36,968 nt of DNA from Rhizobiaceae bacterium. Its GTDB lineage: Bacteria > Pseudomonadota > Alphaproteobacteria > Rhizobiales > Rhizobiaceae. Under the pieces are notes generated by a model that saw nothing but the letters and a program-made list of their open reading frames with translations, was not told the DNA's origin and ran no database searches. The stretch spans positions 1-36,968 of the forward strand of contig JABSRX010000083.1 of the NCBI GenBank assembly GCA_013214695.1, in the 5' to 3' direction. Positions 11,035 to 20,087 of this stretch are shown here, piece after piece. Each line of letters opens with the position of its first letter. Position 1 is the stretch's first letter. The position numbers and the translations under genes were made by a program.

Positions 11035-11628
11035 TTAGCTGCCGTAGTTGACGCCCGTGTAAGCCTGGTCACCCCACAATGCCTTGACGCGCTGATCGCG
11101 GCCACAGCGATAGCGGTAGTATTTGTAGCGGATCGGGTTCTTTTTATAGTAATTTTGGTGATAGCCCTCTGAATCTGTCCAGAACGAGGCCATTTTGATC
11201 TCGGTTGCAATGGGCTGGTTCAAATCAGCCGCAGCCTTTTTCTTGGAGACCTGAGCAGCGCTCAACTGATCACCATCGACGGCATAGACCGCGGTTGAAT
11301 AGGCAAAGCCGCGATCGCAGAACTGGCCGCCGTCATCGGTTGGGTCGACCGTGCGCCAGAAAATGTGCAAAAGCTGATCATAGCTCACCTTGCTGTCATC
11401 ATAGGTGATCTTCACCGCTTCCCGATGGCCCTCATGGCTACGATAGGTAGGGTTCTTTTTAGAACCACCGGTATAGCCGGACACCACGTCCAGCACGCCG
11501 GCGACATGTTCAAAGTCCTTTTCAATGCACCAAAAGCAACCGCCGGCAAAAATGGCGGTTTTTTCTGCGGCCTGGGTAACCGGCGCGAACAAAGAAAGGG
11601 AAAAGGCAGCAAGCAATAGGCGTTTCAT
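11035..11628 (-). CDS. msrA: Exported peptide-methionine (S)-S-oxide reductase
   Basis: Repairs oxidised methionine, reducing the S-epimer of methionine sulfoxide. 197 residues. The N-terminus MKRLLLAAFSLSLFAPVTQA is a signal peptide, so the enzyme should act in the periplasm. The MsrA motif GGCFWC gives the catalytic Cys31 with Cys34, followed by SGYTGG, HREAVKITYD and AYSTAVYA. A further cysteine near residue 175 (YRCGR) may be the resolving one. EGYHQNYYKKNP is the usual C-terminal family block. No msrB neighbour is present. A clear terminator follows. Confidence 0.94.
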   Translation of the reverse strand: MKRLLLAAFSLSLFAPVTQAAEKTAIFAGGCFWCIEKDFEHVAGVLDVVSGYTGGSKKNPTYRSHEGHREAVKITYDDSKVSYDQLLHIFWRTVDPTDDGGQFCDRGFAYSTAVYAVDGDQLSAAQVSKKKAAADLNQPIATEIKMASFWTDSEGYHQNYYKKNPIRYKYYRYRCGRDQRVKALWGDQAYTGVNYGS

Positions 11629-11807
11629 GCAAATTCAACTCCAAAATATGGTTGTTGAGGCTAATTGACCACAAAAACGGGCCGTCTCAAGGCCACGCCA
11701 GAGCAAATCGAGTCACCATGACGTGATCAAGTGTCCCAATTGACGCAAGCCCAAAATTTCTGCTTGGTGCCCCAACGACCTAAACGGGCGGCTTTAAGGC
11801 AGGCAAA

Positions 11808-12833
11808 ATGACCAAAGTCTTGGTGACCGGGGCGACGGGGTACATCGCAAAACACATCGTGCTGCAACTGCTGCAGGCCGGCTACCAGGTCTGCGGATCC
11901 GTGCGTTCCCTTGCCCGTGTTCAAGAGGTTATGGATGCGGTTCGCCCGCATCTGGAACCGACATTTGAACTTGATCAGCATCTCAGTTTTGTCGAACTCG
12001 ATCTCACCGTCGACGCGGGGTGGGATGACGCCATGCGCGGCATCGATGTGCTGCTGCACACGGCTTCCCCCTTCCCAATGTCACCGCCCAAACAGGAAGA
12101 CGATTTGATTCGACCCGCCGTGGACGGCACGTTGCGGGCGTTGAAGGCGGCCCAATCAGCAGGCATCCGGCGGGTTGTGCTGACGTCCTCGACGGCATCC
12201 GTCATTTACCGCGCTTTGCCACCGCAAGGGGAGATGTTTGACGAAAGTCATTGGACGGATGTCGACTACCCAACCTGCTCCCCCTACGCCAAGTCGAAGA
12301 CGCTGGCGGAACAGGCGGCCTGGGACTTTTTCGACAAACACGCTCCGGAAATGCAATTGACCACCATTAATCCGGGCTTTGTGCTGGGCCCGCCGCTGGA
12401 CGATAATTTCGGCACCTCGATGAAAACCATCAAGCGGCTTCTGTCAGGCAAAGACCCAGCCCTGCCGCAGGTTGGATTTGCCAGTGTCGACGTTGCCGAT
12501 GTTGCCGCCGCCCATGTTGGCGCCATCGACAATCTGGAAACCCATGGATGCCGGATCCTGGTGGTTGAGCGCTTCATGTGGTTTGCCGATATAGCGCACG
12601 CCATTGGCAACGCGTTTCCTGATCGAAAGATTGTCACACGCCTGGCGCCCAACTGGCTGATCCGGTTTCTGGGTTTGTTTGATCAGCAGATCCGCACCAT
12701 TGCGCCATTATTGGGGCAAAAATTCGGGGTTTCCAACGGCCGCGCCAAGGACCTGCTGGCCCTCAATTTCAAGGATACCCGCAACAGTGTCGTGGAATCG
12801 GCACGCTATCTCATCGACCGCAAATTGGTGTGA
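11808..12833 (+). CDS. NAD-dependent epimerase/dihydroflavonol-4-reductase-like protein
   Basis: Extended short-chain dehydrogenase of the dihydroflavonol reductase/aldehyde reductase group; substrate not predictable. 341 residues. The N-terminal NAD(P) motif is TGATGYIAKH, and SVRS after strand 2 suggests NADP use. The catalytic Tyr-Lys pair is in SPYAKSKTLAE, preceded by VLTSSTASV carrying the active-site Ser/Thr. FVLGPPL is the typical substrate-region motif. The ATG at 11808 directly precedes the Rossmann strand. No operon partner: msrA is divergent upstream and sdhC follows after 130 bp with its own leader. Confidence 0.85.
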   Translation: MTKVLVTGATGYIAKHIVLQLLQAGYQVCGSVRSLARVQEVMDAVRPHLEPTFELDQHLSFVELDLTVDAGWDDAMRGIDVLLHTASPFPMSPPKQEDDLIRPAVDGTLRALKAAQSAGIRRVVLTSSTASVIYRALPPQGEMFDESHWTDVDYPTCSPYAKSKTLAEQAAWDFFDKHAPEMQLTTINPGFVLGPPLDDNFGTSMKTIKRLLSGKDPALPQVGFASVDVADVAAAHVGAIDNLETHGCRILVVERFMWFADIAHAIGNAFPDRKIVTRLAPNWLIRFLGLFDQQIRTIAPLLGQKFGVSNGRAKDLLALNFKDTRNSVVESARYLIDRKLV

Positions 12834-12963
12834 CCATTGATCCCATCTTCTGCTCGATTAGGACGTGATAAGGCGTATTTCTTAGCATAAGGTACCCTTT
12901 TATTAGCTGGGTGCTTTGAGTAAGGTGGCAGGCGAACAGAACGGAGCCCTCTGTCGAGACAAT

Positions 12964-13374
12964 ATGACCGAAACCACATCCTCAACGGGCGCTGCAAAGC
13001 CGCGGCCGCTTTCGCCACATCTATCAGTTTATAAAATGATCCCTACCATGGCGATGTCGATCATTCATCGCATCACCGGATCAGCCCTGTATTTTGGAAC
13101 CATCCTTGTCGCCTGGTGGCTGATCGCCGCTGCCACGGGTGAGGCAGCGTACGAAACCGTCAACTGGTTTTTCGGCACCCTCATCGGTCGTCTGATCTTG
13201 TTTGGCTATACCTGGGCGCTGATGCACCACCTGCTGGGCGGATTGAAGCATCTGATGCAGGACACCGGCGCAGGTCTTGAAAAACACTTCACCACACGCA
13301 TGGCGATTGTCCAGCCATTCGTCTCCATTGCCTTGACGATCCTGATTTGGGTCATCGGCTACGCAGTACGATAG
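12964..13374 (+). CDS. sdhC: Succinate dehydrogenase cytochrome b556 subunit
   Basis: Membrane anchor of complex II that binds haem b and quinone. 136 residues, three hydrophobic helices (about 39-60, 70-92 and 114-134). Family motifs: [11 protein letters not shown] near the N-terminus, [14 protein letters not shown] (quinone-site Ser and Arg region), and [13 protein letters not shown] with the haem-ligand histidine. The frame is open further upstream, but the ATG at 12964 gives the normal N-terminus MTETTSSTG. First gene of sdhCDA, with sdhD 11 bp downstream. Confidence 0.95.
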   Translation: MTETTSSTGAAKPRPLSPHLSVYKMIPTMAMSIIHRITGSALYFGTILVAWWLIAAATGEAAYETVNWFFGTLIGRLILFGYTWALMHHLLGGLKHLMQDTGAGLEKHFTTRMAIVQPFVSIALTILIWVIGYAVR

Positions 13375-13385
13375 GGAGACAGAAC

Positions 13386-13775
13386 ATGGCACCTCAAAAC
13401 GATATGCGCACCCCCCTGTCACGTGTTCGCGGACTTGGCTCCGCCCGTGAAGGCACTCAACACTTCTGGCACCAGCGGCTGACGGCGATTGCCAACATTC
13501 CGCTGATCGGCTTCTTCATTTACGTGGTGGTCAGCCTCAACGGCGCCTCCCATGCAGAAGTTGTTGCCTGCCTTTCAAAGCCCTGGGTTGCCGTGATCAT
13601 GCTGCTGGTAATGGGATCGGGCATCTACCATATGAAATTGGGCATGCAGGTGGTCATCGAAGACTACGTTCATGGCGGCATGGGCAAGGCCCTGCTGATC
13701 GCCAACACATTCTTTGCAATCATCATGGCAGCCGCCTGTGGATTTGCGATTTTGAAACTCGGCTTTGGAGGCTGA
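13386..13775 (+). CDS. sdhD: Succinate dehydrogenase hydrophobic membrane anchor
   Basis: Second membrane anchor of complex II. 129 residues with three predicted helices (about 36-58, 65-85 and 100-123). The N-terminal [28 protein letters not shown] is typical of alphaproteobacterial SdhD, and the haem-ligand region appears in [17 protein letters not shown]. The ATG at 13386 is preferred over the longer frame overlapping sdhC. GGAG just before the stop serves as the sdhA ribosome site. Confidence 0.94.
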   Translation: MAPQNDMRTPLSRVRGLGSAREGTQHFWHQRLTAIANIPLIGFFIYVVVSLNGASHAEVVACLSKPWVAVIMLLVMGSGIYHMKLGMQVVIEDYVHGGMGKALLIANTFFAIIMAAACGFAILKLGFGG

Positions 13776-13782
13776 CACGGCA

Positions 13783-15606
13783 ATGGCTAAGGCAACTGAA
13801 AACAAGAAGGCCACTCAGGGCACCTACGAATTCATCGATCATACGATTGACGTCTGCGTGGTCGGTGCTGGTGGCGCCGGTTTGCGCGCAACACTGGGCG
13901 CAGCTCAAGCAGGCCTGAAAACGGCATGTATCACCAAGGTTTTCCCAACCCGCTCACACACTGTTGCAGCGCAGGGTGGGGTTGCTGCCTCGCTGGGCAA
14001 TATGGGCAAGGACAACTGGCAGTGGCACATGTATGACACCGTCAAGGGTTCCGACTGGCTCGGTGACCAGGACGCGATCGAGTATTTGTGCCGTGAAGCG
14101 CCGAAAGCCGTTTACGAACTGGACCATTTTGGCGTGCCGTTTTCGCGCACCGAAGAAGGCAAGATCTACCAGCGCCCATTTGGCGGCATGACAACCGAGT
14201 TTGGCGAGGGCCCGCCAGCCCAGCGCACCTGCGCCGCAGCTGACCGTACCGGCCACGCCATGCTGCACACCCTGTATGGTCAGAGCCTAAAATACGATGC
14301 CGAGTTCTACATTGAATACTTCGCCATTGATCTGATCATGGAAGACGGCGCTTGCCGCGGCGTGGTCGCCATGGACCTGGCGACAGGTGACATTCACCGC
14401 TTCCGCGCTCACAAGACCATTCTGGCCACCGGCGGTTACGGCCGGGCCTACTTCTCCTGCACATCAGCCCATACCTGCACCGGCGACGGCAATGCCATGG
14501 TATTGCGGGCCGGCCTGCCGTTGCAGGATATGGAGTTCATCCAGTTTCACCCCACCGGCATTTACGGTGCGGGCTGCCTGATTACCGAAGGCTCCCGTGG
14601 TGAAGGCGGTTATCTGGTCAATTCCGAAGGCGAGCGCTTCATGGAGCGCTATGCACCGTCGGTGAAAGACCTTGCGCCGCGCGACATGGTTTCGCGCTCG
14701 ATGACCATGGAAATTCGCGAAGGGCGTGGCGTAGGTCCGAAGAAAGACCACATCTTCCTCCACCTGGATCACCTCGACCCGGAACTGCTGGCCGAACGCC
14801 TGCCGGGCATTTCTGAATCGGCGAAAATCTTTGCCGGCGTCGACGTGACACGCGACCCGATCCCGGTCATTCCAACCGTTCACTACAATATGGGTGGTAT
14901 CCCGACCAATTATCACGGCGAAGTGCTGAACAAGGTCGATGGCGATCCGGATCAGGTTGTGCCAGGTCTGATGGCCGTCGGTGAGGCTGCCTGTGTTTCC
15001 GTGCATGGTGCCAACCGGCTTGGTTCCAACTCGCTGATCGACCTCGTGGTCTTCGGCCGCGCCGCTGGTCTGCGCTGTCAGGAAACCGTTCAGTCGGGTC
15101 AGAGTCATGCTCCCCTGCCTGCCGACGCGGGTGAGATGGCGATTTCACGTCTCGATCACTTCCGTTACGCCAAGGGCAGCACGCCAACCGCACAGCTGCG
15201 CGATGCGATGCAGGAAACCATGCAAACCAATTGTGCCGTGTTCCGCACCAATGAGATCCTCGAAGAGGGTCAGAAAAAGATCGCTGATGTGTGGTCCAGC
15301 TCGGACGACATTTCCGTTGAGGATCGCGGGCTGATCTGGAACACCGATCTGGTGGAAACGCTGGAGTTCGACAATCTGATTTCACAGGCCGTTGTGACTG
15401 TTGAATCAGCCGCCAACCGTAAGGAATCCCGCGGCGCCCACGCTCATGAGGATTACCCAGATCGCGACGACAAGAACTGGATGCATCACACACTTGCCTA
15501 TGCTGATGACGACAATCGCAAGGTGACCCTGGATACCCGTCCGGTGCACACTTACACGATGAGCAACGAAGTCAGCTACATCAAGCCGAAAGCGCGCGTG
15601 TACTAG
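13783..15606 (+). CDS. sdhA: Succinate dehydrogenase flavoprotein subunit
   Basis: Oxidises succinate to fumarate and carries covalent FAD. 607 residues from the ATG at 13783, which has GGAGG 11 nt upstream. FAD-binding GAGGAG at 29-34; the covalent-FAD histidine in [11 protein letters not shown] is His59. Active-site and capping-domain blocks include [31 protein letters not shown] and [18 protein letters not shown]. The C-terminus [19 protein letters not shown] is standard. Its TAG stop overlaps the stop of the opposite-strand lysozyme gene as CTAG. sdhB does not follow directly: about 700 bp intervene. Confidence 0.98.
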   Translation: MAKATENKKATQGTYEFIDHTIDVCVVGAGGAGLRATLGAAQAGLKTACITKVFPTRSHTVAAQGGVAASLGNMGKDNWQWHMYDTVKGSDWLGDQDAIEYLCREAPKAVYELDHFGVPFSRTEEGKIYQRPFGGMTTEFGEGPPAQRTCAAADRTGHAMLHTLYGQSLKYDAEFYIEYFAIDLIMEDGACRGVVAMDLATGDIHRFRAHKTILATGGYGRAYFSCTSAHTCTGDGNAMVLRAGLPLQDMEFIQFHPTGIYGAGCLITEGSRGEGGYLVNSEGERFMERYAPSVKDLAPRDMVSRSMTMEIREGRGVGPKKDHIFLHLDHLDPELLAERLPGISESAKIFAGVDVTRDPIPVIPTVHYNMGGIPTNYHGEVLNKVDGDPDQVVPGLMAVGEAACVSVHGANRLGSNSLIDLVVFGRAAGLRCQETVQSGQSHAPLPADAGEMAISRLDHFRYAKGSTPTAQLRDAMQETMQTNCAVFRTNEILEEGQKKIADVWSSSDDISVEDRGLIWNTDLVETLEFDNLISQAVVTVESAANRKESRGAHAHEDYPDRDDKNWMHHTLAYADDDNRKVTLDTRPVHTYTMSNEVSYIKPKARVY

Positions 15607-16187
15607 GCAAGCAAATCTTCAAGGATCATACGGACATCGACCGGCTTCTTGCCGGTCGGGTCGACCTGGTAGCTCGGTTTTTCAACCGGAAATTCCAGCA
15701 CTGTGCCGTCGCTTGACCAGATCCCGTCGAAAAACAGGTCCCTCTCACGTTCCCGGCGCGGAATGATCTGCGGAGGCTTCCGCCAGTTCATGAACGAGTC
15801 CCGCGCTGCCTCGGTCTCACCGCGTTTCCATTCCTCAACCCACGTCGCTGTCGCGATGGCGCCCGTATTGTAATGAAACGATAACGCTGCGCCGAACTGG
15901 TGTTCGGTCAGGTCCTGATCCCCAAAACATGCCAGCACAGCCGGCGCATAGGTTTCGCGCAGCAGGCGCAGGTACATTTCAAGACACCAACGCAACGTCT
16001 GAGGCCGGTCGACATAGCGCGGGCAGACCGCGTGGCCTGATGCTTCGGTGACCCCCACACCCCAGGTCCAGACCCCGACAACATCGCGATAGGCCTCGCG
16101 CACAATCGCCTCATGGGACAGCAATTCCAGTGCCACTCGTGCCGTCAACAGTCTCAAAAACAGTCTCCGATTTCGCCCAACAACCAC
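15603..16187 (-). CDS. T4-type lysozyme (GH24-like), antisense between sdhA and sdhB
   Basis: Predicted muramidase cleaving peptidoglycan. The block from [10 protein letters not shown] to VWTWGVG fits the GH24 catalytic pattern Glu-8 residues-Asp-5 residues-Thr with the following Gx[24 protein letters not shown] is the conserved helix block of this family, and a [18 protein letters not shown] region resembles the usual GLxxRRxxExxLF. No signal peptide or TM segment is evident. The first codon is a GTG at 16187; an inner GTG at 16136 (giving MALELLSHE) fits the family better, and neither has a good ribosome site. The C-terminal 40 residues are outside the lysozyme domain. No holin or other phage gene is nearby, so this may be a domesticated housekeeping lysozyme. 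Confidence 0.82.
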   Translation of the reverse strand: MVVGRNRRLFLRLLTARVALELLSHEAIVREAYRDVVGVWTWGVGVTEASGHAVCPRYVDRPQTLRWCLEMYLRLLRETYAPAVLACFGDQDLTEHQFGAALSFHYNTGAIATATWVEEWKRGETEAARDSFMNWRKPPQIIPRRERERDLFFDGIWSSDGTVLEFPVEKPSYQVDPTGKKPVDVRMILEDLLA

Positions 16188-16304
16188 AAATTGTCGCGGT
16201 TACCACAAAAAACTCCCTACAACCTTCAGCCAACTTGCCAAGAGCGGTCTGTATTGGCATGAACATAGCCAACCAACAGGTTCAAACAACAGGTTATCGC
16301 CGGA

Positions 16305-17090
16305 ATGGTCGAACTTACTCTGCCCAAAAACTCCCGCATCGAAGACGGAAAGGTCTGGACGAAAATCGCGTCAGACGAAAAGGCAGCCTCTCGTGAATTC
16401 AAGATTTACCGCTGGTCTCCCGATGACGACGGCAACCCGCGGGTCGATACCTACACAGTGAACACCGACGATTGTGGCCCGATGATCCTCGACGCGTTGA
16501 TCTGGATTAAGGCCAATGTCGACCCGACGCTGACTTTCCGCCGTTCCTGCCGCGAGGGCATTTGTGGCTCATGCGCCATGAACATTGACGGCACGAACAC
16601 CCTGGCTTGCACCAAGGGCATGGACGAGGTTCAGGGCATCATCAAGATCTATCCTTTGCCCCACATGCCGGTGGTCAAAGACCTGGTGCCGGATCTGACG
16701 AATTTTTACGCACAGCACCGTTCGATCGAACCTTATCTGAAAACGGTCACTCCAAAGCCTGAGAAAGAATGGCAGCAGAGTCCGGAAGATCGTGAAAAGC
16801 TCGACGGTCTGTACGAATGCATTCTGTGCGCCTGCTGCTCGACATCCTGCCCCTCCTATTGGTGGAACGGCGATCGCTATCTTGGTCCGGCAACTCTGTT
16901 GCAGGCCTATCGCTGGCTGATCGATTCCCGCGACGAGGCAACCGGAGAGCGGCTGGACAATCTGGAAGATCCTTTCAGACTGTACCGCTGCCACACCATC
17001 ATGAACTGCGCCCAGGCCTGCCCGAAGGGTCTCAATCCTGCCAAGGCGATCGCAGAAATCAAAAAGATGATGGTGGAGCGGCGCGTCTAG
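16305..17090 (+). CDS. sdhB: Succinate dehydrogenase iron-sulfur subunit
   Basis: Carries electrons from FAD to quinone through three Fe-S centres. 261 residues. The [2Fe-2S] ligands are Cys82, Cys87, Cys90 ([10 protein letters not shown]) and Cys102. [4Fe-4S] and [3Fe-4S] ligands come from [13 protein letters not shown] (172-183) and [17 protein letters not shown] (229 onward). The start ATG at 16305 gives [12 protein letters not shown], a normal alphaproteobacterial N-terminus, but the ribosome site is weak (AGG 11 nt upstream). It is separated from sdhA by the antisense lysozyme and a 117-bp divergent gap, so it may have its own promoter. Confidence 0.97.
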   Translation: MVELTLPKNSRIEDGKVWTKIASDEKAASREFKIYRWSPDDDGNPRVDTYTVNTDDCGPMILDALIWIKANVDPTLTFRRSCREGICGSCAMNIDGTNTLACTKGMDEVQGIIKIYPLPHMPVVKDLVPDLTNFYAQHRSIEPYLKTVTPKPEKEWQQSPEDREKLDGLYECILCACCSTSCPSYWWNGDRYLGPATLLQAYRWLIDSRDEATGERLDNLEDPFRLYRCHTIMNCAQACPKGLNPAKAIAEIKKMMVERRV

Positions 17091-17195
17091 CACTGCCTGC
17101 GAAAGCCTGTTGTCAAATCGGCCTTTGGCTTTACCAGCCAAGGTGGGATGATTTAGCCTTGATCCATCGATATTCTTCGCGGAACAGGTGAAACC

Positions 17196-17453
17196 ATGGG
17201 CATTACAAGTCTGATCATTTTTCTTTTCGTTGGTGCTGTGGCCGGCTGGCTTGCTGGTCAGTTGATGAAAGGCGCTGGCTTCGGGCTGATCGGCAACATG
17301 GTTGTGGGTGTCATCGGCGCATTTGTTGCCGGATTTGTTCTACCAATCATCGGCATTTCCATCGGCGGTGGCATATTGGGCTCGATCCTGCATGCGACAA
17401 TCGGCGCCGTCATCCTCCTCTTTGTGATCTCTTTGGTGAAGAAGGGCCGTTGA
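17196..17453 (+). CDS. GlsB/YeaQ/YmgE family stress membrane protein
   Basis: Small inner-membrane protein of the transglycosylase-associated family, often stress-induced; biochemical role unknown. 85 residues with three hydrophobic segments (about 4-20, 29-50 and 57-80). The glycine pattern GAVAGWLAGQLMKGAGFGLIGN and GVIGAFVAGF is diagnostic. AGGTG sits 5 nt before the ATG. Ends with KKGR on the cytoplasmic side. Stands alone between sdhB and the TerB-like gene. Confidence 0.9.
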   Translation: MGITSLIIFLFVGAVAGWLAGQLMKGAGFGLIGNMVVGVIGAFVAGFVLPIIGISIGGGILGSILHATIGAVILLFVISLVKKGR

Positions 17454-17523
17454 ATCCAGCAGCCACGGATGCAAGACTGCGGCCTTATTCGAAATCCGCT
17501 GCCAGGAAGGGCCCGCATTCAAA

Positions 17524-18006
17524 ATGTTGGATCAACTGAAATCGCTGTTTGGGCTGGACGATGATCAAGCTGCAGCGCCGCGCCCTGCGATGGACAAGAA
17601 TCTCGCCGCTGCCGCGCTGATGGTCCACGTGATTGCCGCAGACGGCGAAATCACACCCGAGGAAGAACACAGACTGGAACAGATCCTGCGCGATCACTAC
17701 TCGGTCACCGAGGCCGAAGCCTTGGCCCTGTCCAACGCCGCCAAACTAGCCCAAAGCGACGCGGTCGACATGTACCGCTTCACCAGCATTTTGAAGGCCG
17801 AAATGGAGGAGCATGAGCGCCTCGCCCTGATCGAAGATCTTTGGGAGATGGTCTATGCCGACGGCGAAATCCACGAATTTGAGGACAATGTTGTCTGGCG
17901 GGTTGCCGAATTGATCGGCATTCAATCCCGTGAACGCATGGTTCTGAAACAGCGGGTTCTCAACCGGCGCGGTGCAGGTACCTCTGAAAACGGGGATGCT
18001 TCTTGA
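17524..18006 (+). CDS. TerB-like (tellurite-resistance-type) protein
   Basis: 160 residues, all-helical TerB fold. Two acidic repeats resembling metal-binding loops, VIAADGEITPEEEHRLEQIL and VYADGEIHEFEDNVVWRVAELIGI, are the hallmark of the family. The physiological role of stand-alone TerB proteins in alphaproteobacteria is not established; there are no other ter genes here, so tellurite resistance should not be inferred. The stop overlaps the TTG start of the amidotransferase gene (TTGA at 18003-18006), which suggests translational coupling. Confidence 0.85.
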   Translation: MLDQLKSLFGLDDDQAAAPRPAMDKNLAAAALMVHVIAADGEITPEEEHRLEQILRDHYSVTEAEALALSNAAKLAQSDAVDMYRFTSILKAEMEEHERLALIEDLWEMVYADGEIHEFEDNVVWRVAELIGIQSRERMVLKQRVLNRRGAGTSENGDAS

Positions 18007-18767
18007 CTTCCCGAATCACCAGACCCCGCATTCTGATCATCCTGCACCAGGAAACCTCGACACCTGGCCGCTTGGGTAGACGGTTGATTGAGCGCGGTTT
18101 TGATCTGGACATTCGCCGCCCTCCGCTGGGTGATCAACTACCGGAAAGTCTCGACGAGCACGCAGGAGCGATCATGTTTGGCGGCCCGATGAGCGCCAAC
18201 GACACGGACGAATTTGTCAAACGGGAAACCGACTGGCTGGCGGTTCCATTGAAAGAAAACCGGCCGTTTTTTGGCATTTGCCTGGGCGCACAGAAGCTCG
18301 TTCGGCACCTCGGTGGCAAGGTCGAGGCCCATCCAGAAGGCCAGGTGGAAGTAGGATATTACCCGCTGCATGCAACACCAGAAGGCGCCGCCCTGCTCGA
18401 ATGGCCCTCGATGATCTACCAATGGCATCGTGAAGGGTTTGATTTGCCCGATGGCGCTGTTCATCTGGCCTATGGGGACACCTATCCCAACCAGGCCTTT
18501 CGCTATGGCGACCGCACATATGCAGTGCAATTTCATTCCGAATTGACCCTGGCCATGATGTGCAAATGGTCGGTCAAAGGGGCCCACCGTATGGAGCTGC
18601 CCGGCGCCCAGCAGCGCAAGCAACATCTCGATGGCAGATTGATCTACGACGAGCCGGTTCAGCGCTGGCTGGATCAGTTTCTCGATCTGTGGATCGGCCG
18701 GGCCGATGATCTGGCAGAAGGCCGCCCAGCGCCACCCATCAGTGTTGAGCGGAAAATGTCCGCTTAG
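18003..18767 (+). CDS. Class I glutamine amidotransferase-like protein
   Basis: 254 residues. Class I GATase domain with the nucleophile in FFGICLGAQKLVRHLGG and the catalytic His-Glu in VQFHSEL. MFGGPMSANDTD is the usual oxyanion strand. Stand-alone proteins of this group (GMP-synthase-like or gamma-glutamyl hydrolase-like) remove glutamine or glutamyl nitrogen for unknown acceptors; the substrate cannot be told. The TTG start at 18003 overlaps the TerB stop by 4 nt and immediately gives TSRITRPRILIILHQE. Its TAG stop overlaps the stop of the convergent LacI gene (TTAG, 18764-18767). Confidence 0.85.
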   Translation: MTSRITRPRILIILHQETSTPGRLGRRLIERGFDLDIRRPPLGDQLPESLDEHAGAIMFGGPMSANDTDEFVKRETDWLAVPLKENRPFFGICLGAQKLVRHLGGKVEAHPEGQVEVGYYPLHATPEGAALLEWPSMIYQWHREGFDLPDGAVHLAYGDTYPNQAFRYGDRTYAVQFHSELTLAMMCKWSVKGAHRMELPGAQQRKQHLDGRLIYDEPVQRWLDQFLDLWIGRADDLAEGRPAPPISVERKMSA

Positions 18768-19762
18768 ACCTGCTTTTTCAGCGTGCCGCGCTCGACCACA
18801 TCACAAAAGAACAATCGGTATTCCGGCGCCCTGTCGGGTTCGTCCATCATCGCGAGAACCAACTCGATTGATGCCTGAATGATCTGTTTGATCGGCTGGC
18901 GGATGGTTGTCAGATTGACGTTTTGCCAGCCGGCCATCTCCATGTCGTTGAGACCGATGATGCCGATGTCGTTGGGCACATTCAGCCCGGCCTGTTGAAT
19001 CGCTGCCATGGCACCGATCGACAAAACATCGTCACCGCAGAAATAGGCTTCGCAAACCTCCATTTGCAGCAGACCTTGCATTTCGTTGAAGCCCGCTTCG
19101 AAGGAATAGGCATCCGCAAAGGAGTGGCTGCTTTTGACGTTTGGATGGGCCTTCAAAACTTCCGAAAAACCGGCAAAGCGGTCCTGGGTCGACGTTGCCG
19201 ACTTCGGCCCACCCAAAAAGCCAATATTGGTGTAGCCCCTTGAAATCAGTTCCTCAGCCGCCATACGGCCACAGGCAACGTTATCGATGCCGACCAAATG
19301 CACTTTTGGCGCCTGGGAAAACCGCCCAAACGAATGCACCACCGGCATGCCAGCATCGCGAAACGCTTCGGCAAATTCAGGTGCCAGGGTCGACGATGCA
19401 ACGATGACCCCGTCGACGCTGTATTGCTGCATCATCTGGACAGACTTCTTTGGGTCCGTCTCATCAGACAGATTGACCAGAAGCGGTCTTAGATCGCGTT
19501 CCTGCAGACCCCGCGTAAAGAGATCAAAGACTTCAAGGAAGATCGGATTGTGGAAGTTGTTCGATACCAGGCCAATCATCTTGGTGCGGCGCGTCGTCAG
19601 ACTGCGGGCCAAGACGTTGGGGCTGTAACCCAGTTGCCGGGCGGCATTGTCCACACGTTGCCGCATCTTGGCAGAAACCGAGGCGCCCGGTGTGAAGGCG
19701 CGCGAAACGGCAGACGTCGAGACGCCTGCCAATTCAGCTACATCCTTCAGTGTCGCCGCCAT
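18764..19762 (-). CDS. LacI-family transcriptional regulator
   Basis: 332 residues from the ATG at 19762. The N-terminal HTH is TLKDVAELAGVSTSAVSRAF followed by the hinge region LGYSPNVLARSL. The periplasmic-binding-protein-like sensor domain starts at MIGLVSNNFHNPIFLEVF and includes VVHSFGRF, IGFLGGP and GIIGLNDMEMAGW. The ligand is unknown and no sugar-uptake operon is adjacent, so the target is not evident; the nearest gene upstream is a possible small ORF and the divergent HD-domain gene. A longer open frame reaches 20005 but precedes the HTH with unrelated sequence. Confidence 0.92.
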   Translation of the reverse strand: MAATLKDVAELAGVSTSAVSRAFTPGASVSAKMRQRVDNAARQLGYSPNVLARSLTTRRTKMIGLVSNNFHNPIFLEVFDLFTRGLQERDLRPLLVNLSDETDPKKSVQMMQQYSVDGVIVASSTLAPEFAEAFRDAGMPVVHSFGRFSQAPKVHLVGIDNVACGRMAAEELISRGYTNIGFLGGPKSATSTQDRFAGFSEVLKAHPNVKSSHSFADAYSFEAGFNEMQGLLQMEVCEAYFCGDDVLSIGAMAAIQQAGLNVPNDIGIIGLNDMEMAGWQNVNLTTIRQPIKQIIQASIELVLAMMDEPDRAPEYRLFFCDVVERGTLKKQV

Positions 19763-19803
19763 AATCTGCCCATTCGCTGTTTGGCATTCCTGTTTCCAGC
19801 GAT

Positions 19804-20022
19804 TCAACATCCTTGTTGGTTCAGAAGCAAGTCGTGAAGCTTGAAAGCTGCCCAGCAGCGCAAGGCGTTCACATGCCGGGGGGGGTGCATGTTTACAATC
19901 CAGCATTCCTCCCGATCGAAATTCACCTTGTCGCGAAGTTTTTGCGCCATGGGGCCGATTTTCTCGACGGCCAGACTGTCTTTTTGGCTGGATGACCCAT
20001 AACATGCCCCGACACTGACCAT
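19804..20022 (-). CDS. Possible small unknown ORF upstream of the LacI gene
   Basis: About 72 residues from an ATG at 20022 (a TTG at 20049 is in frame). No family recognised. The frame reads like protein, for example VEKIGPMAQKLRDKVNF and CWIVNMHPPRHVNALRCW, with GC-leaning third positions similar to neighbours, and ends 41 bp before the LacI start. No convincing ribosome site. An 8-G run at 19878-19885 lies inside it. This is the only candidate content in the 325-bp stretch 19763-20087; otherwise that stretch is the LacI/HD intergenic region. Confidence 0.3.
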   Translation of the reverse strand: MVSVGACYGSSSQKDSLAVEKIGPMAQKLRDKVNFDREECWIVNMHPPRHVNALRCWAAFKLHDLLLNQQGC

Positions 20023-20087
20023 GTTCTGTTGCCGGAATTCAGCCCTCAAAGGCTCGAATCAAAGACTGGGCCCAACGGAGAACCAAT

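Noticed and set aside
15603-16187. Prophage remnant at the lysozyme gene
   Set aside because: No holin, integrase, structural or regulatory phage gene nearby and no attachment-site repeats seen.
17121-17142. Hairpin CCTTTGGCT/AGCCAAGG as sdhB terminator
   Set aside because: The stem has a bulge and no T-run follows (TGGGATGATTT), so support is too weak.
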